Source: Isoptericola variabilis 225 (GTDB taxonomy: Bacteria > Actinomycetota > Actinomycetes > Actinomycetales > Cellulomonadaceae). Taken from it: 64,000 bases of DNA. Each line of letters starts with the position of its first letter. Position 1 is the first letter of the stretch. The notes under the pieces were generated by a model. The model was not told where the DNA came from. It saw only the letters and a program-made list of their open reading frames with translations, and did not search any database. The DNA lies in NCBI RefSeq assembly GCF_000215105.1, contig NC_015588.1:1116001-1180000 (forward strand). Direction: 5' to 3'. Position numbers and translations under genes: made by a program. Of the stretch, positions 20,120 to 29,843 are shown in pieces.

Positions 20120-20875
20120 GTGCCCGAGTCCCTGACCACCGAGACGCCCGTCCCCCGCTACCGCACGCAGCCGGTGAGCTTCGTGCGCCGCAGCGCGCGG
20201 CTGACCAAGAGCCAGCAGAAGGCCTGGGACACCAAGCGCGACCGCTACCTCGTCGAGGTGCCGCGCGCGCTCGCCGCGACGTCGGTCGACCCGGCGTGGC
20301 GGTTCGACGCCGAGGCGGTGTTCGGGCGGTGCGCGCCGCTCGTCGTCGAGATCGGCTCCGGGCAGGGCGAGGCGATCGTCGCCGCGGCCGACGCGCACCC
20401 CGAGCGCGACCACCTCGCCGTCGAGGTGTACACGCCCGGCCTGGCCCAGACGATCGTGCGCGCCGAGCGGTGCCGCGAGCGCCGGGGCCTCGACAACCTG
20501 CGGCTGCTGCAGGTCAACGCGGCCGAGCTGCTCGAGACCGCGCTGCCCCCGGCGAGCGCCGACGAGGTGTGGGTCTTCTTCCCCGACCCATGGCACAAGT
20601 CGCGGCACCACAAGCGCCGCCTGGTGCGGCCGTCGTTCGCGACGCAGGTCGCCCGCGTGCTGCGTCCCGGCGGGGTGCTGCGGCTCGCGACCGACTGGGC
20701 CGAGTACGCCGCGCACATGCTTCAGGTCCTCGACGCGTGCGAGGACCTGGTCAACGCGCACGGTCGGGGCGGGGTGGCGCCGCGCTTCGAGGGCCGCGTG
20801 CTCACGAGCTTCGAGCGCAAGGGCCGCGAGGCCGGGCGCGAGGTGACCGACCTGGAGTACGTCCGCCCGTCCTGA
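20120..20875 (+). CDS. trmB: tRNA (guanine-N7)-methyltransferase
   Basis: 251 residues from a GTG. It makes m7G46 in tRNA. The SAM-binding motif is VVEIGSGQGEAIVAAA, and the family signature VFFPDPWHKSRHHKRRLV is complete. The N-terminus RTQPVSFVRRSARLTKSQQKAW is typical of actinobacterial TrmB. Confidence 0.95.
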   Translation: MPESLTTETPVPRYRTQPVSFVRRSARLTKSQQKAWDTKRDRYLVEVPRALAATSVDPAWRFDAEAVFGRCAPLVVEIGSGQGEAIVAAADAHPERDHLAVEVYTPGLAQTIVRAERCRERRGLDNLRLLQVNAAELLETALPPASADEVWVFFPDPWHKSRHHKRRLVRPSFATQVARVLRPGGVLRLATDWAEYAAHMLQVLDACEDLVNAHGRGGVAPRFEGRVLTSFERKGREAGREVTDLEYVRPS

Positions 20876-20951
20876 CCGGCCACGACGTCGGACTGCGCTC
20901 CGGGCGCTCGCGGGTCACGATGGCCGCGGGGCGCGGTCGTCCGCGCGCGGG

Positions 20952-21209
20952 GTGCCGGGCGTCGGCGACCCGGGGCCGCTCGGCCCGGACGCCGTCCTCG
21001 CGTGGCGCGACGAGGTCACGCACGACTGGGACGACGCGAGCCAGGTCGAGTGGCTCGACGGCGCGGGGATCGCGCTCGTGCGGGGGCAGGCGGCGCTCGC
21101 GGCCGACGGGATCCTCGCGGGCCTGCGCCGGGCCGCGGACGCGGCGGCGCCCGGCTCCGCGGCGCCCGACCCGACGGCGCAGGGCGCCGCGGATAGGCTC
21201 GGTGCGTGA
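20952..21209 (+). CDS. Small hypothetical protein coupled to the ATP-grasp gene
   Basis: 85 residues from a GTG. Its stop TGA overlaps the GTG start of the next gene (GTGA), the same coupling seen at many real gene pairs here. The segment WRDEVTHDWDDASQVEWLDG looks like real protein, but I recognise no family. It is short and high in Ala, so an accidental frame is possible. Confidence 0.5.
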   Translation: MPGVGDPGPLGPDAVLAWRDEVTHDWDDASQVEWLDGAGIALVRGQAALAADGILAGLRRAADAAAPGSAAPDPTAQGAADRLGA

Positions 21210-22114
21210 CCACGACGACGAGGCGAGTCGGACTCGCCACCTGCTCCGTCTTTCCCGACCTGTACGTCGACGACCGTCCGCTCCTGGGCGCCCTGGCCGA
21301 CCGCGGCGTGACCGCCGAGCCGGTCGTCTGGGACGACCCGGCCGTGGACTGGTCGGCGTACGACCTGGTGGTTGTGCGCTCGACGTGGGACTACTCGCCG
21401 CGGCGCGACGAGTTCGTCCGCTGGGCCGAGAGCCTGCCGCGCGTCGAGAACCCGGCCGACGTCCTGCGGTGGAACACCGACAAGGGCTACCTGCGGGTGC
21501 TCGAGCGCGCGGGGATCCCCGTGATCCCGACCATCTGGCTCGACCCCGAGCGGCACTTCTCGAAGCGCGCGGTGCACACGCGCATGCCCGCGTTCGGCGA
21601 CTTCGTCGTCAAGCCCGTCGTGAGCGCGGGCGCCAAGGACACCGGCCGCTACCAGCCGGTGAGCGCCCAGTCGCGCGGCCTCGCCATCCAGCACGCCATG
21701 GAGCTGCTCGACGCCGGCCGCGCCGTCATGATCCAGCCGTACGTGACCTCGGTCGACACCGCGGGGGAGACCTGCCTCGTCTACGTCGACGGCGAGTTCC
21801 GGCACGCGGCCCGCAAGAACGCGCTCCTCACCGGTCCCCGCAAGACCGCGGGCCTGTACACCGAGGAGAAGATGTCCGCCGTCGAGCCGGGCGAGGCGCA
21901 GCTCGACGTCGCCACGCGGGCGCTCGACGTCGCTCGCGCCGAGCTCGGCCGCGACGAGCCGTTCCTCTACGCGCGGGTCGACCTCGTGACCCAGGACGAC
22001 GGCACGCCGCTCGTCATCGAGCTCGAGCTCACCGAGCCCTCGCTGTGGATGCAGTACTCCGGCGACGCGAAGACGCTCGACGCGTTCGCGGACGCGATCG
22101 TCGCCCGCCTCTGA
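21206..22114 (+). CDS. ATP-grasp domain protein (DcsG-like)
   Basis: 302 residues. The N-terminal part (LVVVRSTWDYSPRRDEFVRW) and the ATP-grasp elements FVVKPVVSAGAKDT, MIQPYVTSVDTAGETCLVYVDG and VIELELTEPSLW resemble the group that includes DcsG, the O-ureido-D-serine cyclo-ligase of cycloserine synthesis. No other cycloserine genes are present, so the actual product is unknown; ligation of a carboxylate to an amine is the family chemistry. Confidence 0.85.
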   Translation: MTTTTRRVGLATCSVFPDLYVDDRPLLGALADRGVTAEPVVWDDPAVDWSAYDLVVVRSTWDYSPRRDEFVRWAESLPRVENPADVLRWNTDKGYLRVLERAGIPVIPTIWLDPERHFSKRAVHTRMPAFGDFVVKPVVSAGAKDTGRYQPVSAQSRGLAIQHAMELLDAGRAVMIQPYVTSVDTAGETCLVYVDGEFRHAARKNALLTGPRKTAGLYTEEKMSAVEPGEAQLDVATRALDVARAELGRDEPFLYARVDLVTQDDGTPLVIELELTEPSLWMQYSGDAKTLDAFADAIVARL

Positions 22115-22137
22115 CGGGCCCGAGCACCCGGGACGGC

Positions 22138-22174
22138 GAAGGCCCCGCACGGACGACGTCCGGGCGGGGCCTTC
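22138..22174. terminator. Bidirectional terminator between ATP-grasp gene and tRNA-His
   Basis: GAAGGCCCCGC (22138-22148) pairs with GCGGGGCCTTC (22164-22174), with inner pairing ACG..CGT. It lies between facing transcription units. Confidence 0.75.
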
Positions 22175-22181
22175 GTGGTGG

Positions 22182-22255
22182 GGTGGCTAACCGGGCTTGA
22201 ACCGGCGACCTCCTGGACCACAACCAGGCGCTCTACCGACTGAGCTATAGCCACC
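22182..22255 (-). tRNA. tRNA-His (GTG anticodon)
   Basis: Acceptor arms GTGGCTA/TAGCCAC with the extra 5' G (22255) facing C73 (22182), the histidine-tRNA hallmark. The anticodon loop TTGTGGT gives GTG. CCA is encoded (22181-22179). Confidence 0.96.
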
Positions 22256-22312
22256 ATGGCACGGGGCGCGTGCGCACCGGCCGTCGAAAAGTGTACATGC
22301 TCGACAGGGCGG

Positions 22313-22951
22313 TCAGGACACCGAGGGCCGCCGCGTGACGGAGGTCTCGGCGACGCGCGCGGCGACGGCGCGAGCGGTCGCCGAGTCGGGCCCGGGCTGC
22401 GGCACGAACAGCGCCTCCCGGTAGTACCGCAGCTCGTCGATGCTCTCCAGGATGTCGGCGAGAGCGCGGTGCCCGCCCTCCTTCTTGGGCGACGCGAAGT
22501 ACACGCGCGGGTACCAGCGGCGCGCGAGCTCCTTGATCGACGACACGTCGACGATCCGGTAGTGGAGGTGGTTCACCAACTCGGGCATGTCGCGGTCGAG
22601 GAACATCTTGTCGGTGCCCACCGAGTTGCCGGCGAGCGGGGCCCGGCGCGGCTCGGGCACCCACTCGCGCACGTAGTCGAGCACCGTCTTCTCGGCCTCG
22701 GCGAGCGTGACGCCCGAGGGCAGCTCGGTGATGAGGCCCGACGCGGTGTGCATCTCGCGCACGAAGTCGCTCATCTGCTCGAGCGCGTCGGCGGGCGGGG
22801 CGATGACGACGTCGACGCCGTCGCCGAGCACGGTCAGCTCGGAGTCCGTGACGACGGCGGCGACCTCGACGAGCGCGTCGGCGCGCACGTCCAGGCCGGT
22901 CATCTCGCAGTCGATCCACACGATGCGGTCGTTGGGGTTCGCGGGGCTCAC
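22313..22951 (-). CDS. orn: Oligoribonuclease
   Basis: 212 residues. It degrades two- to five-nucleotide RNAs, and in many bacteria pGpG. DEDDh exonuclease motifs are [47 protein letters not shown] and [13 protein letters not shown]. It lies downstream of a small gene from which it is separated by a terminator hairpin. Confidence 0.96.
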   Translation of the reverse strand: MSPANPNDRIVWIDCEMTGLDVRADALVEVAAVVTDSELTVLGDGVDVVIAPPADALEQMSDFVREMHTASGLITELPSGVTLAEAEKTVLDYVREWVPEPRRAPLAGNSVGTDKMFLDRDMPELVNHLHYRIVDVSSIKELARRWYPRVYFASPKKEGGHRALADILESIDELRYYREALFVPQPGPDSATARAVAARVAETSVTRRPSVS

Positions 22952-22975
22952 GGGGGCCAGCCTACGGCCGCACGG

Positions 22976-23035
22976 CGAGGGCCCCGGGGTTTCCGGCCGA
23001 CCTGTGGAGGTCGGGTCCGGGCCCCGGGGCCCTCG
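22976..23035 (-). terminator. Hairpin between the 59-residue gene and orn
   Basis: 14-bp perfect arms CGAGGGCCCCGGGG (22976-22989) and CCCCGGGGCCCTCG (23022-23035), with an inner GACCT..AGGTC stem. It sits between two genes read on the minus strand and probably ends the upstream one. Confidence 0.7.
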
Positions 23036-23095
23036 TCTCGTCGTGCCCCGCTCGCGTCCGGGATCGTCCCGGGGGTGCGGCGGGTCCTGCAGACC

Positions 23096-23275
23096 TCATG
23101 CGGTCTTCCAGGCGTGCAGCCAGGCGCCGACGGGGCGGCGGGTGCGGTGCCGGACGCCGTGCGGCTGGGTGCGGTGCTCCTGCCGAAGCCGACGGTAGGA
23201 GCGGATCTGCTCGGCCTCGGCGAGGCGTTCGCGATGGATCGTCCTCGACAGCTCGAGGACCTCGATGGGGTGCAT
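23096..23275 (-). CDS. Small basic protein, 59 residues
   Basis: Starts at the ATG at 23275 with a GAAGGAA ribosome-binding site and stops at 23096. The N-terminal half, MHPIEVLELSRTIHRERLAE, is an amphipathic helix; the rest is rich in Arg and His with a WLHAWK end. Both ends have clear signals and a terminator follows. I recognise no function; nucleic-acid binding is possible from the charge. Confidence 0.7.
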   Translation of the reverse strand: MHPIEVLELSRTIHRERLAEAEQIRSYRRLRQEHRTQPHGVRHRTRRPVGAWLHAWKTA

Positions 23276-23531
23276 GGTGCTGGTTCCTTCGTGACGTGGT
23301 TCTCCGGACCCTGGCCAAGGGGCCCAACCACCGCCCGGCGTCGGGCCGGACGGACGTCACCGCGGTGCAGTGGAGAGTCTTGCAACCACGAGGGAGCGTG
23401 CGCACGGCTTTTTGTGCGCCCACGGGCGGGTGAAGGCCCGGGGTACACCATGAACACCCCCGGGCGCACGGCGTCGGGAGCACGGCCCGGGCGCACGGAC
23501 GAACCGGACACCGGCGCTACCATGGCAGGGC

Positions 23532-23604
<73 letters not shown>

Positions 23605-23676
23605 CCACGTCGTCCGGCGGCCGGGGGCGGCGCCGCGGTACGGTCGTCGCAGCCCGTTCCCGACGAGAGGACCGTC

Positions 23677-23991
23677 ATGGCGCGCCCCGAGCTCAAGCTC
23701 CAGGTCGAGCTGCCGAGCGACCAGGAGGTCGGGGTGCCGGCCGACTTCGCGTCGGTCTGGCACACGTCGACCTCGTTCGTCATCGACTTCGTCACCGCGA
23801 AGTCGCCCGCCAAGCCGCTCGTCGACCGCGAGACCGGGGAGCAGACGGGCCACGCGCTGCCCGTGCGCGTCGCCAGCCGCGTGCGGATCCCGCCGCAGCA
23901 GGTGTTCGAGCTCGCCCGCGCGCTCACCCAGCAGCTCGACGCCTGGGAGCGCGAGACGGGCCGCAAGGCCGACGGCAGCGGACCGGCCTGA
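23677..23991 (+). CDS. DUF3467 family protein
   Basis: 104 residues. The strand pattern (LPSDQEVGVPADFASVWHTSTSFVIDFVT and RVRIPPQQVFELARALTQQLDAWE) matches DUF3467, a small cytoplasmic family of unknown function found widely in bacteria. It precedes the GTPase operon by 55 bp and could share its transcript. Confidence 0.85.
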   Translation: MARPELKLQVELPSDQEVGVPADFASVWHTSTSFVIDFVTAKSPAKPLVDRETGEQTGHALPVRVASRVRIPPQQVFELARALTQQLDAWERETGRKADGSGPA

Positions 23992-24046
23992 CGTCGACCG
24001 GCGCGCGCGTTTGGCACGGCCCCGACCACAGGCAAGGATGAGCCCC

Positions 24047-25705
24047 GTGACAGGACCGGAGGGAACACGCGCCGCGCGCCGCGCCGGCAGCCGGCCCGAC
24101 GCCGCGGCCGAGCTCGGCCAGACCGTGTACGACGTCGCCCGCGACTTGCGCCGCGACGTCGCCGAGGTGCGGCTCCCCCTGCCCGTCGACGGGGCGGCCG
24201 AGGCCGAGGCGTCGCGCGACCGGCTGCTGGCCCAGCTCGACGAGCACCTGCTGCCGCGCCTCAAGGAGCTGTCGTCGCCCGCCGTCGTGGTCGTCGCGGG
24301 CTCGACCGGCGCCGGCAAGTCCACGTTGTACAACTCATTGCTCGGCGAGGAGATCTCCGAGGCCGGCGTGCTGCGCCCGACGACGCGCGAGCCCGTGCTG
24401 GCGTTCAACCCGGCGGACGTCGACGTGATCGCCGAGGGGCCGGTCACCCGGTTGTCGCGCGTGGTGCACCACCCGGGCGTGCCGCGCGGGACCGCGCTGC
24501 TCGACGCGCCCGACCTCGACTCCTTCCTGCAGCAGAACCGCTCGACGGCCCAGCAGCTGCTCGAGGCCGCCGACCTGTGGCTGTTCGTCACGACGGCCGC
24601 CCGCTACGGCGACGCCCTGCCCTGGCAGGCGCTCGAGCGCGCGACCGAGCGCGGCGCCGCCGTCGCGATGGTGCTCAACCGCGTCCCGAAGGAGACGCTC
24701 ACGACCGTGCGCGGCGACCTGCTGCAGCGGTTGCGCGACCACGGCATGACCGACGTCCCGCTGTTCGTCGTGCCTGACGTCGGCCCGCACGAGGGGCTGC
24801 TCGACCCGGTCGTCGTGGCCCCGGTGCGTCGCTGGCTGTCGATGCTCGCGGGGCCGGACCGGTCGCGCGCGGTCATCGTGCGCACGCTCAAGGGGGCGCT
24901 CGGCGCGCTGCCCGCGTGGGTCACGTCGCTCGCGGACGCGGTCGAGACGCAGGGCGAGGCCGCCGCCGTGCTGCGGCGCACGGTCGAGCACGAGCTGCCC
25001 GGGGCGGAGAAGCTCGCGCGGGACGCGGTCGCGGCGGGCGTCGTCGCGGGCGCGTCGGTCGAGGCCCGGTGGCGCGAGCTGTCGGGCACGGCGCGCGTGG
25101 ACCGGGTCAAGGTCAAGGGCGACCGGGCGCGCAGCACGCGGCGCGCCGGGCGCGCACGCGGCGCCGCGCTCGAGGGGCTGCGCGAGGAGGTCACCGGGGC
25201 CGCGACCCGCACGCTCGTCGCGTCCGGCGCGCGCGTCGAGGAGCGGCTGCGGGCCGTGCTCGTCGGCCGCGGGGCGCCGCCGGGCGGGGCCGCGGTCGCG
25301 CCCGACGCCGCGGCGCGCGCCGCGGCCCGCGAGGAGTCGGTCCCGGCGACGGTGCGGGCGTGGGACGAGCGCGCGGACGCCGTCGTCGCCGACCTGCTGG
25401 CCGCCGGGGACACGCGCGAGCGTGCCGAGGCGGCCGCCAAGGCGTTCGACCGGCGCGGGCTCGGCACGCTGCTGCTCGCCGCGGCGGCCGGCTCCGACGA
25501 CGCCGCACGCCTGCTCGAGCGCGTCCTGGGGGCCGCGGCCGACGAGCCGACCGCCGTCCTGCGCGAGGACCTCGCCGACCGGGCCGCCGCCGTCGTGCAG
25601 GCCGAGGTGCAGGCCGTGCTCGACCGGCTCGCCGCTCCCGACCTCACCGACGACGCGGCCTCCGGGCTGCGCGTCCGGCTCGCCGAGCTCAGGAGGATGA
25701 CATGA
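24047..25705 (+). CDS. Dynamin-like GTPase, pair A first gene
   Basis: 552 residues from the GTG at 24047, which has AAGGA eight bases upstream; an ATG at 24038 also fits. The G1 motif GSTGAGKST is at residues 85-93, G3 is LLDAPDLDSF, and G4 is probably VLNRVPKE. The C-terminal half is long, charged and helical, with no clear membrane segment. Dynamin-like proteins remodel membranes and often work as two-gene pairs (for example DynA/DynB, IniA/IniC). The stop overlaps the second gene (ATGA). It is paralogous to the gene at 29844. Confidence 0.85.
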   Translation: MTGPEGTRAARRAGSRPDAAAELGQTVYDVARDLRRDVAEVRLPLPVDGAAEAEASRDRLLAQLDEHLLPRLKELSSPAVVVVAGSTGAGKSTLYNSLLGEEISEAGVLRPTTREPVLAFNPADVDVIAEGPVTRLSRVVHHPGVPRGTALLDAPDLDSFLQQNRSTAQQLLEAADLWLFVTTAARYGDALPWQALERATERGAAVAMVLNRVPKETLTTVRGDLLQRLRDHGMTDVPLFVVPDVGPHEGLLDPVVVAPVRRWLSMLAGPDRSRAVIVRTLKGALGALPAWVTSLADAVETQGEAAAVLRRTVEHELPGAEKLARDAVAAGVVAGASVEARWRELSGTARVDRVKVKGDRARSTRRAGRARGAALEGLREEVTGAATRTLVASGARVEERLRAVLVGRGAPPGGAAVAPDAAARAAAREESVPATVRAWDERADAVVADLLAAGDTRERAEAAAKAFDRRGLGTLLLAAAAGSDDAARLLERVLGAAADEPTAVLREDLADRAAAVVQAEVQAVLDRLAAPDLTDDAASGLRVRLAELRRMT

Positions 25706-27285
25706 CGACGTCGCACGACGCGACGCTGCGCGCCCGCACCGAGGACCTCGCCGAGGCGCTGCGGATCGCGGGCCCGCGGCTCGACGACGCCACGCGCCGC
25801 CGCGTCGAGGCGGCGGTCGAGGGGGTCCGCCAGCGGCTCGCGCTCGGCGTCGACCACACGGTCGTGGCGCTCGCGGGGGGCACGGGGTCGGGCAAGTCGA
25901 GCCTGTTCAACCGGCTCACGCGCCTGTCGTTCGCCGACGTCGGGGTCAAGCGTCCGACGACGGCGCGCGTCACCGCGTGCTCCTGGTCGGCGGGCGCCGA
26001 CGCGCTCCTCGACTGGATCGGCGTCGACCGCGAGCGCCGCATCGTCCAGAGCGGCGAGCTCGACGGGTCGGTGCACGGGGACCTCAGCGGCCTGGTGCTG
26101 CTCGACCTGCCCGACCACGACTCGGTCGAGCCCGCGCACCGCGAGGTCGTCGACCGGGTGCTGCCCATGGTCGACCTGCTCGTGTGGGTCGTGGACCCGC
26201 AGAAGTACGCGGACGACGCGCTGCACTCGGGCTACCTGCGGGAGCAGGTCGGCAGCGAGTCGTCGATGGTCGTGGTGCTCAACCAGGTCGACACCGTCCC
26301 GGCGGGGCAGCGCGAGAACCTCGAGGAGGACCTGGCGCGGCTGCTGCGCGACGACGGGCTCGAGGGCGTGTGGGTCCAGGGCGTCTCGGCGCGCACGGGC
26401 GAGGGCGTCGACCGGGTCTACGACCTGCTCGAGGAGGTGTGCGCCCGCCGGTCCGTCGCGGCGGGGCGCGCCGCGGCCGAGCTCGACGCGGCCGCGCGGG
26501 CGTTGCTGGAGCAGACCCCGGCCGACGTGCCGTGGCACACGGAGGCCGCGGTCGAGCGCGAGCTCGGCGCGCTGGTCGAGGCCACGGGCCTCGACGCGGT
26601 GGCGCGCCAGGTGGGCGCGGCGGTCCGCAACGGCTACGGCATGCCCGAGTTCCCGCCGCCGGACCGCGACGCGATCGCGCTGTCGCGCTCGCGCTGGCTC
26701 ACGCGGGCCGGTGCGTCGCTGCGCCCGGGCTGGCAGCGGGCGCTGGCCGAGTCGGTCGCGAGCGCCGACCAGCTCCGCACGGCGGTGGCCGGCGCGCTGC
26801 GCAGCATCTCGCTCGACACCCGCGGGCCGGCGTCGGCACGGGCGCTGCAGCGCGCGGGCTGGCTGGCGGTCGGGGTCGCGGCGGTCCTGGCGGTGCTGGG
26901 CGTGCTCGCGGTCACGGGGGTGCTCGACCTCGCCGACCCGTGGCCCGTGGTGCTGCTGGTCTCGGCCGTGGTGGTCGGGGTCGGCGGCGTCGCGCTGTTC
27001 GTGGCCCGGGTCGCGATGCGGCGCTCGCTGGCCCGGCGGCGCGAGCGTGCGGTCGCGAGCGCGGGCCGGGCGGCGCTCGAGCAGGTGCTCACCGACGGGC
27101 TGGGCACGCCGACGCAGCGGCTGCTCGTCGACCACCGCCGGGTGCGCGAGCTCGCGGCGTCCGCGCGCGACCTCCCGCACGGACGACCGCTCACCGGGTC
27201 GCGGAGGCTGCCCACAGCCGACGAGGTCGGTGCGTCGTCCACAGGGCGTGCCGCGGGCGGGGCGCGGGAGTCTGCCCCCGCCTGA
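25702..27285 (+). CDS. Dynamin-like GTPase, pair A second gene
   Basis: 527 residues; ATG preceded by AGGAGG. G1 is GGTGSGKSS at 59-67, G3 DLPDHDSV, G4 LNQVDTV. Two membrane helices follow near residues 393-435 (WLAVGVAAVLAVLGVLAVTG, VVLLVSAVVVGVGGVALFVA), then a basic tail. The membrane anchor in this gene, and not in its partner, suggests a heteromeric complex at the inner membrane. It is paralogous to the gene at 31907. Confidence 0.85.
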   Translation: MTTSHDATLRARTEDLAEALRIAGPRLDDATRRRVEAAVEGVRQRLALGVDHTVVALAGGTGSGKSSLFNRLTRLSFADVGVKRPTTARVTACSWSAGADALLDWIGVDRERRIVQSGELDGSVHGDLSGLVLLDLPDHDSVEPAHREVVDRVLPMVDLLVWVVDPQKYADDALHSGYLREQVGSESSMVVVLNQVDTVPAGQRENLEEDLARLLRDDGLEGVWVQGVSARTGEGVDRVYDLLEEVCARRSVAAGRAAAELDAAARALLEQTPADVPWHTEAAVERELGALVEATGLDAVARQVGAAVRNGYGMPEFPPPDRDAIALSRSRWLTRAGASLRPGWQRALAESVASADQLRTAVAGALRSISLDTRGPASARALQRAGWLAVGVAAVLAVLGVLAVTGVLDLADPWPVVLLVSAVVVGVGGVALFVARVAMRRSLARRRERAVASAGRAALEQVLTDGLGTPTQRLLVDHRRVRELAASARDLPHGRPLTGSRRLPTADEVGASSTGRAAGGARESAPA

Positions 27286-27298
27286 TCCTGGGCGTCCC

Positions 27299-27317
27299 GG
27301 CCGGCGGTGCGCCGGCC
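27299..27317 (+). terminator. Short hairpin between GTPase operon and ssb
   Basis: GGCCGGCG, loop GTG, CGCCGGCC. It lies in the 50-bp gap before the ssb ribosome-binding site and may end or attenuate the GTPase transcript. Confidence 0.45.
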
Positions 27318-27335
27318 CCGACCTCAGGAGGACGC

Positions 27336-27944
27336 ATGAGCGACGTCAACGTCACCGTCGTCGGGCACGTCGGCACCGACGCCGGCCTGTCCGTCTCGAC
27401 CAACGGCGTGGAGTGGACGACCTTCCGCCTGGCGAGCACGCGCCGGGTGCGCAACCCGCAGACCGGCGAGTGGAGCGACGGCGAGACGCTGTGGTTCACG
27501 GTCAAGGCGTTCCGCGAGAAGGCGCGCAACCTCAGTTTCTCGCTGCGCAAGGGCGACCCGGTGGTCGTCACCGGCCGCTTCACGACGGAGGAGTGGGACG
27601 CCGAGCGCGTCCACACGCTCCCGGACGGGTCGACCGTGACGCTGCCCGAGCGGCGCTACCGGCACGTCATCGAGGCCCAGCACGTGGGCGTCGACGCGAC
27701 GCGCGGGGTCGTGCGGTTCGCACGGATCGACCGCACCGACGCGCCGGCGGGCGCCGGGCCGGGCGGCCCGGGCACGGGCGCGGCCGCGACGGGCGGACCC
27801 GGCGACGACGTGCCGGTGCCGGGCACGACGGCGTCGCTCGTCGACCCGTGGCAGGTGCGCGTGCCCGACGACGCGAGCGGGCTCGCGGACGACGATGCGG
27901 ACGGTGCCGACGAGCTCGAGGGCGCCGAGCCGGTCGGCGCCTGA
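27336..27944 (+). CDS. ssb: Single-stranded DNA-binding protein paralogue
   Basis: 202 residues with AGGAGG before the ATG. The N-terminal OB fold runs to about residue 115 (VTVVGHVGTDAGLS, WTTFRLASTRRVRNPQTGEW, LWFTVKAFREKARNLS). The C-terminal tail is Gly- and Asp-rich but ends EGAEPVGA and lacks the DDDIPF tip with which housekeeping SSB recruits partners. It is therefore likely a divergent second SSB. Confidence 0.88.
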   Translation: MSDVNVTVVGHVGTDAGLSVSTNGVEWTTFRLASTRRVRNPQTGEWSDGETLWFTVKAFREKARNLSFSLRKGDPVVVTGRFTTEEWDAERVHTLPDGSTVTLPERRYRHVIEAQHVGVDATRGVVRFARIDRTDAPAGAGPGGPGTGAAATGGPGDDVPVPGTTASLVDPWQVRVPDDASGLADDDADGADELEGAEPVGA

Positions 27945-28047
27945 GGCCCCGTGTCGCGTAGGCTGGGGGACCGGCCGCACGCCGGTCCTCCAGCATGCCC
28001 GCTGGAGCCTCGAAACTCCGCGCGATCGAACGGTGGAAGCAGAGCCA

Positions 28048-29730
<1,683 letters not shown>

Positions 29731-29748
29731 CCGCCGACCGGCGGGCGC

Positions 29749-29786
29749 ACCGTGGCCCGGTCCTCGCCCGAGGACCGGGCCACGGT
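29749..29786 (+). terminator. Strong hairpin terminator after ettA
   Basis: Perfect 16-bp arms ACCGTGGCCCGGTCCT (29749-29764) and AGGACCGGGCCACGGT (29771-29786) with a six-base loop. It separates ettA from GTPase pair B. Confidence 0.8.
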
Positions 29787-29843
29787 CGCGTCCGCGCAGG
29801 CTCCTGACCTGCGCGCACCGCCCGGACCGGCCAGACTGGGCGC

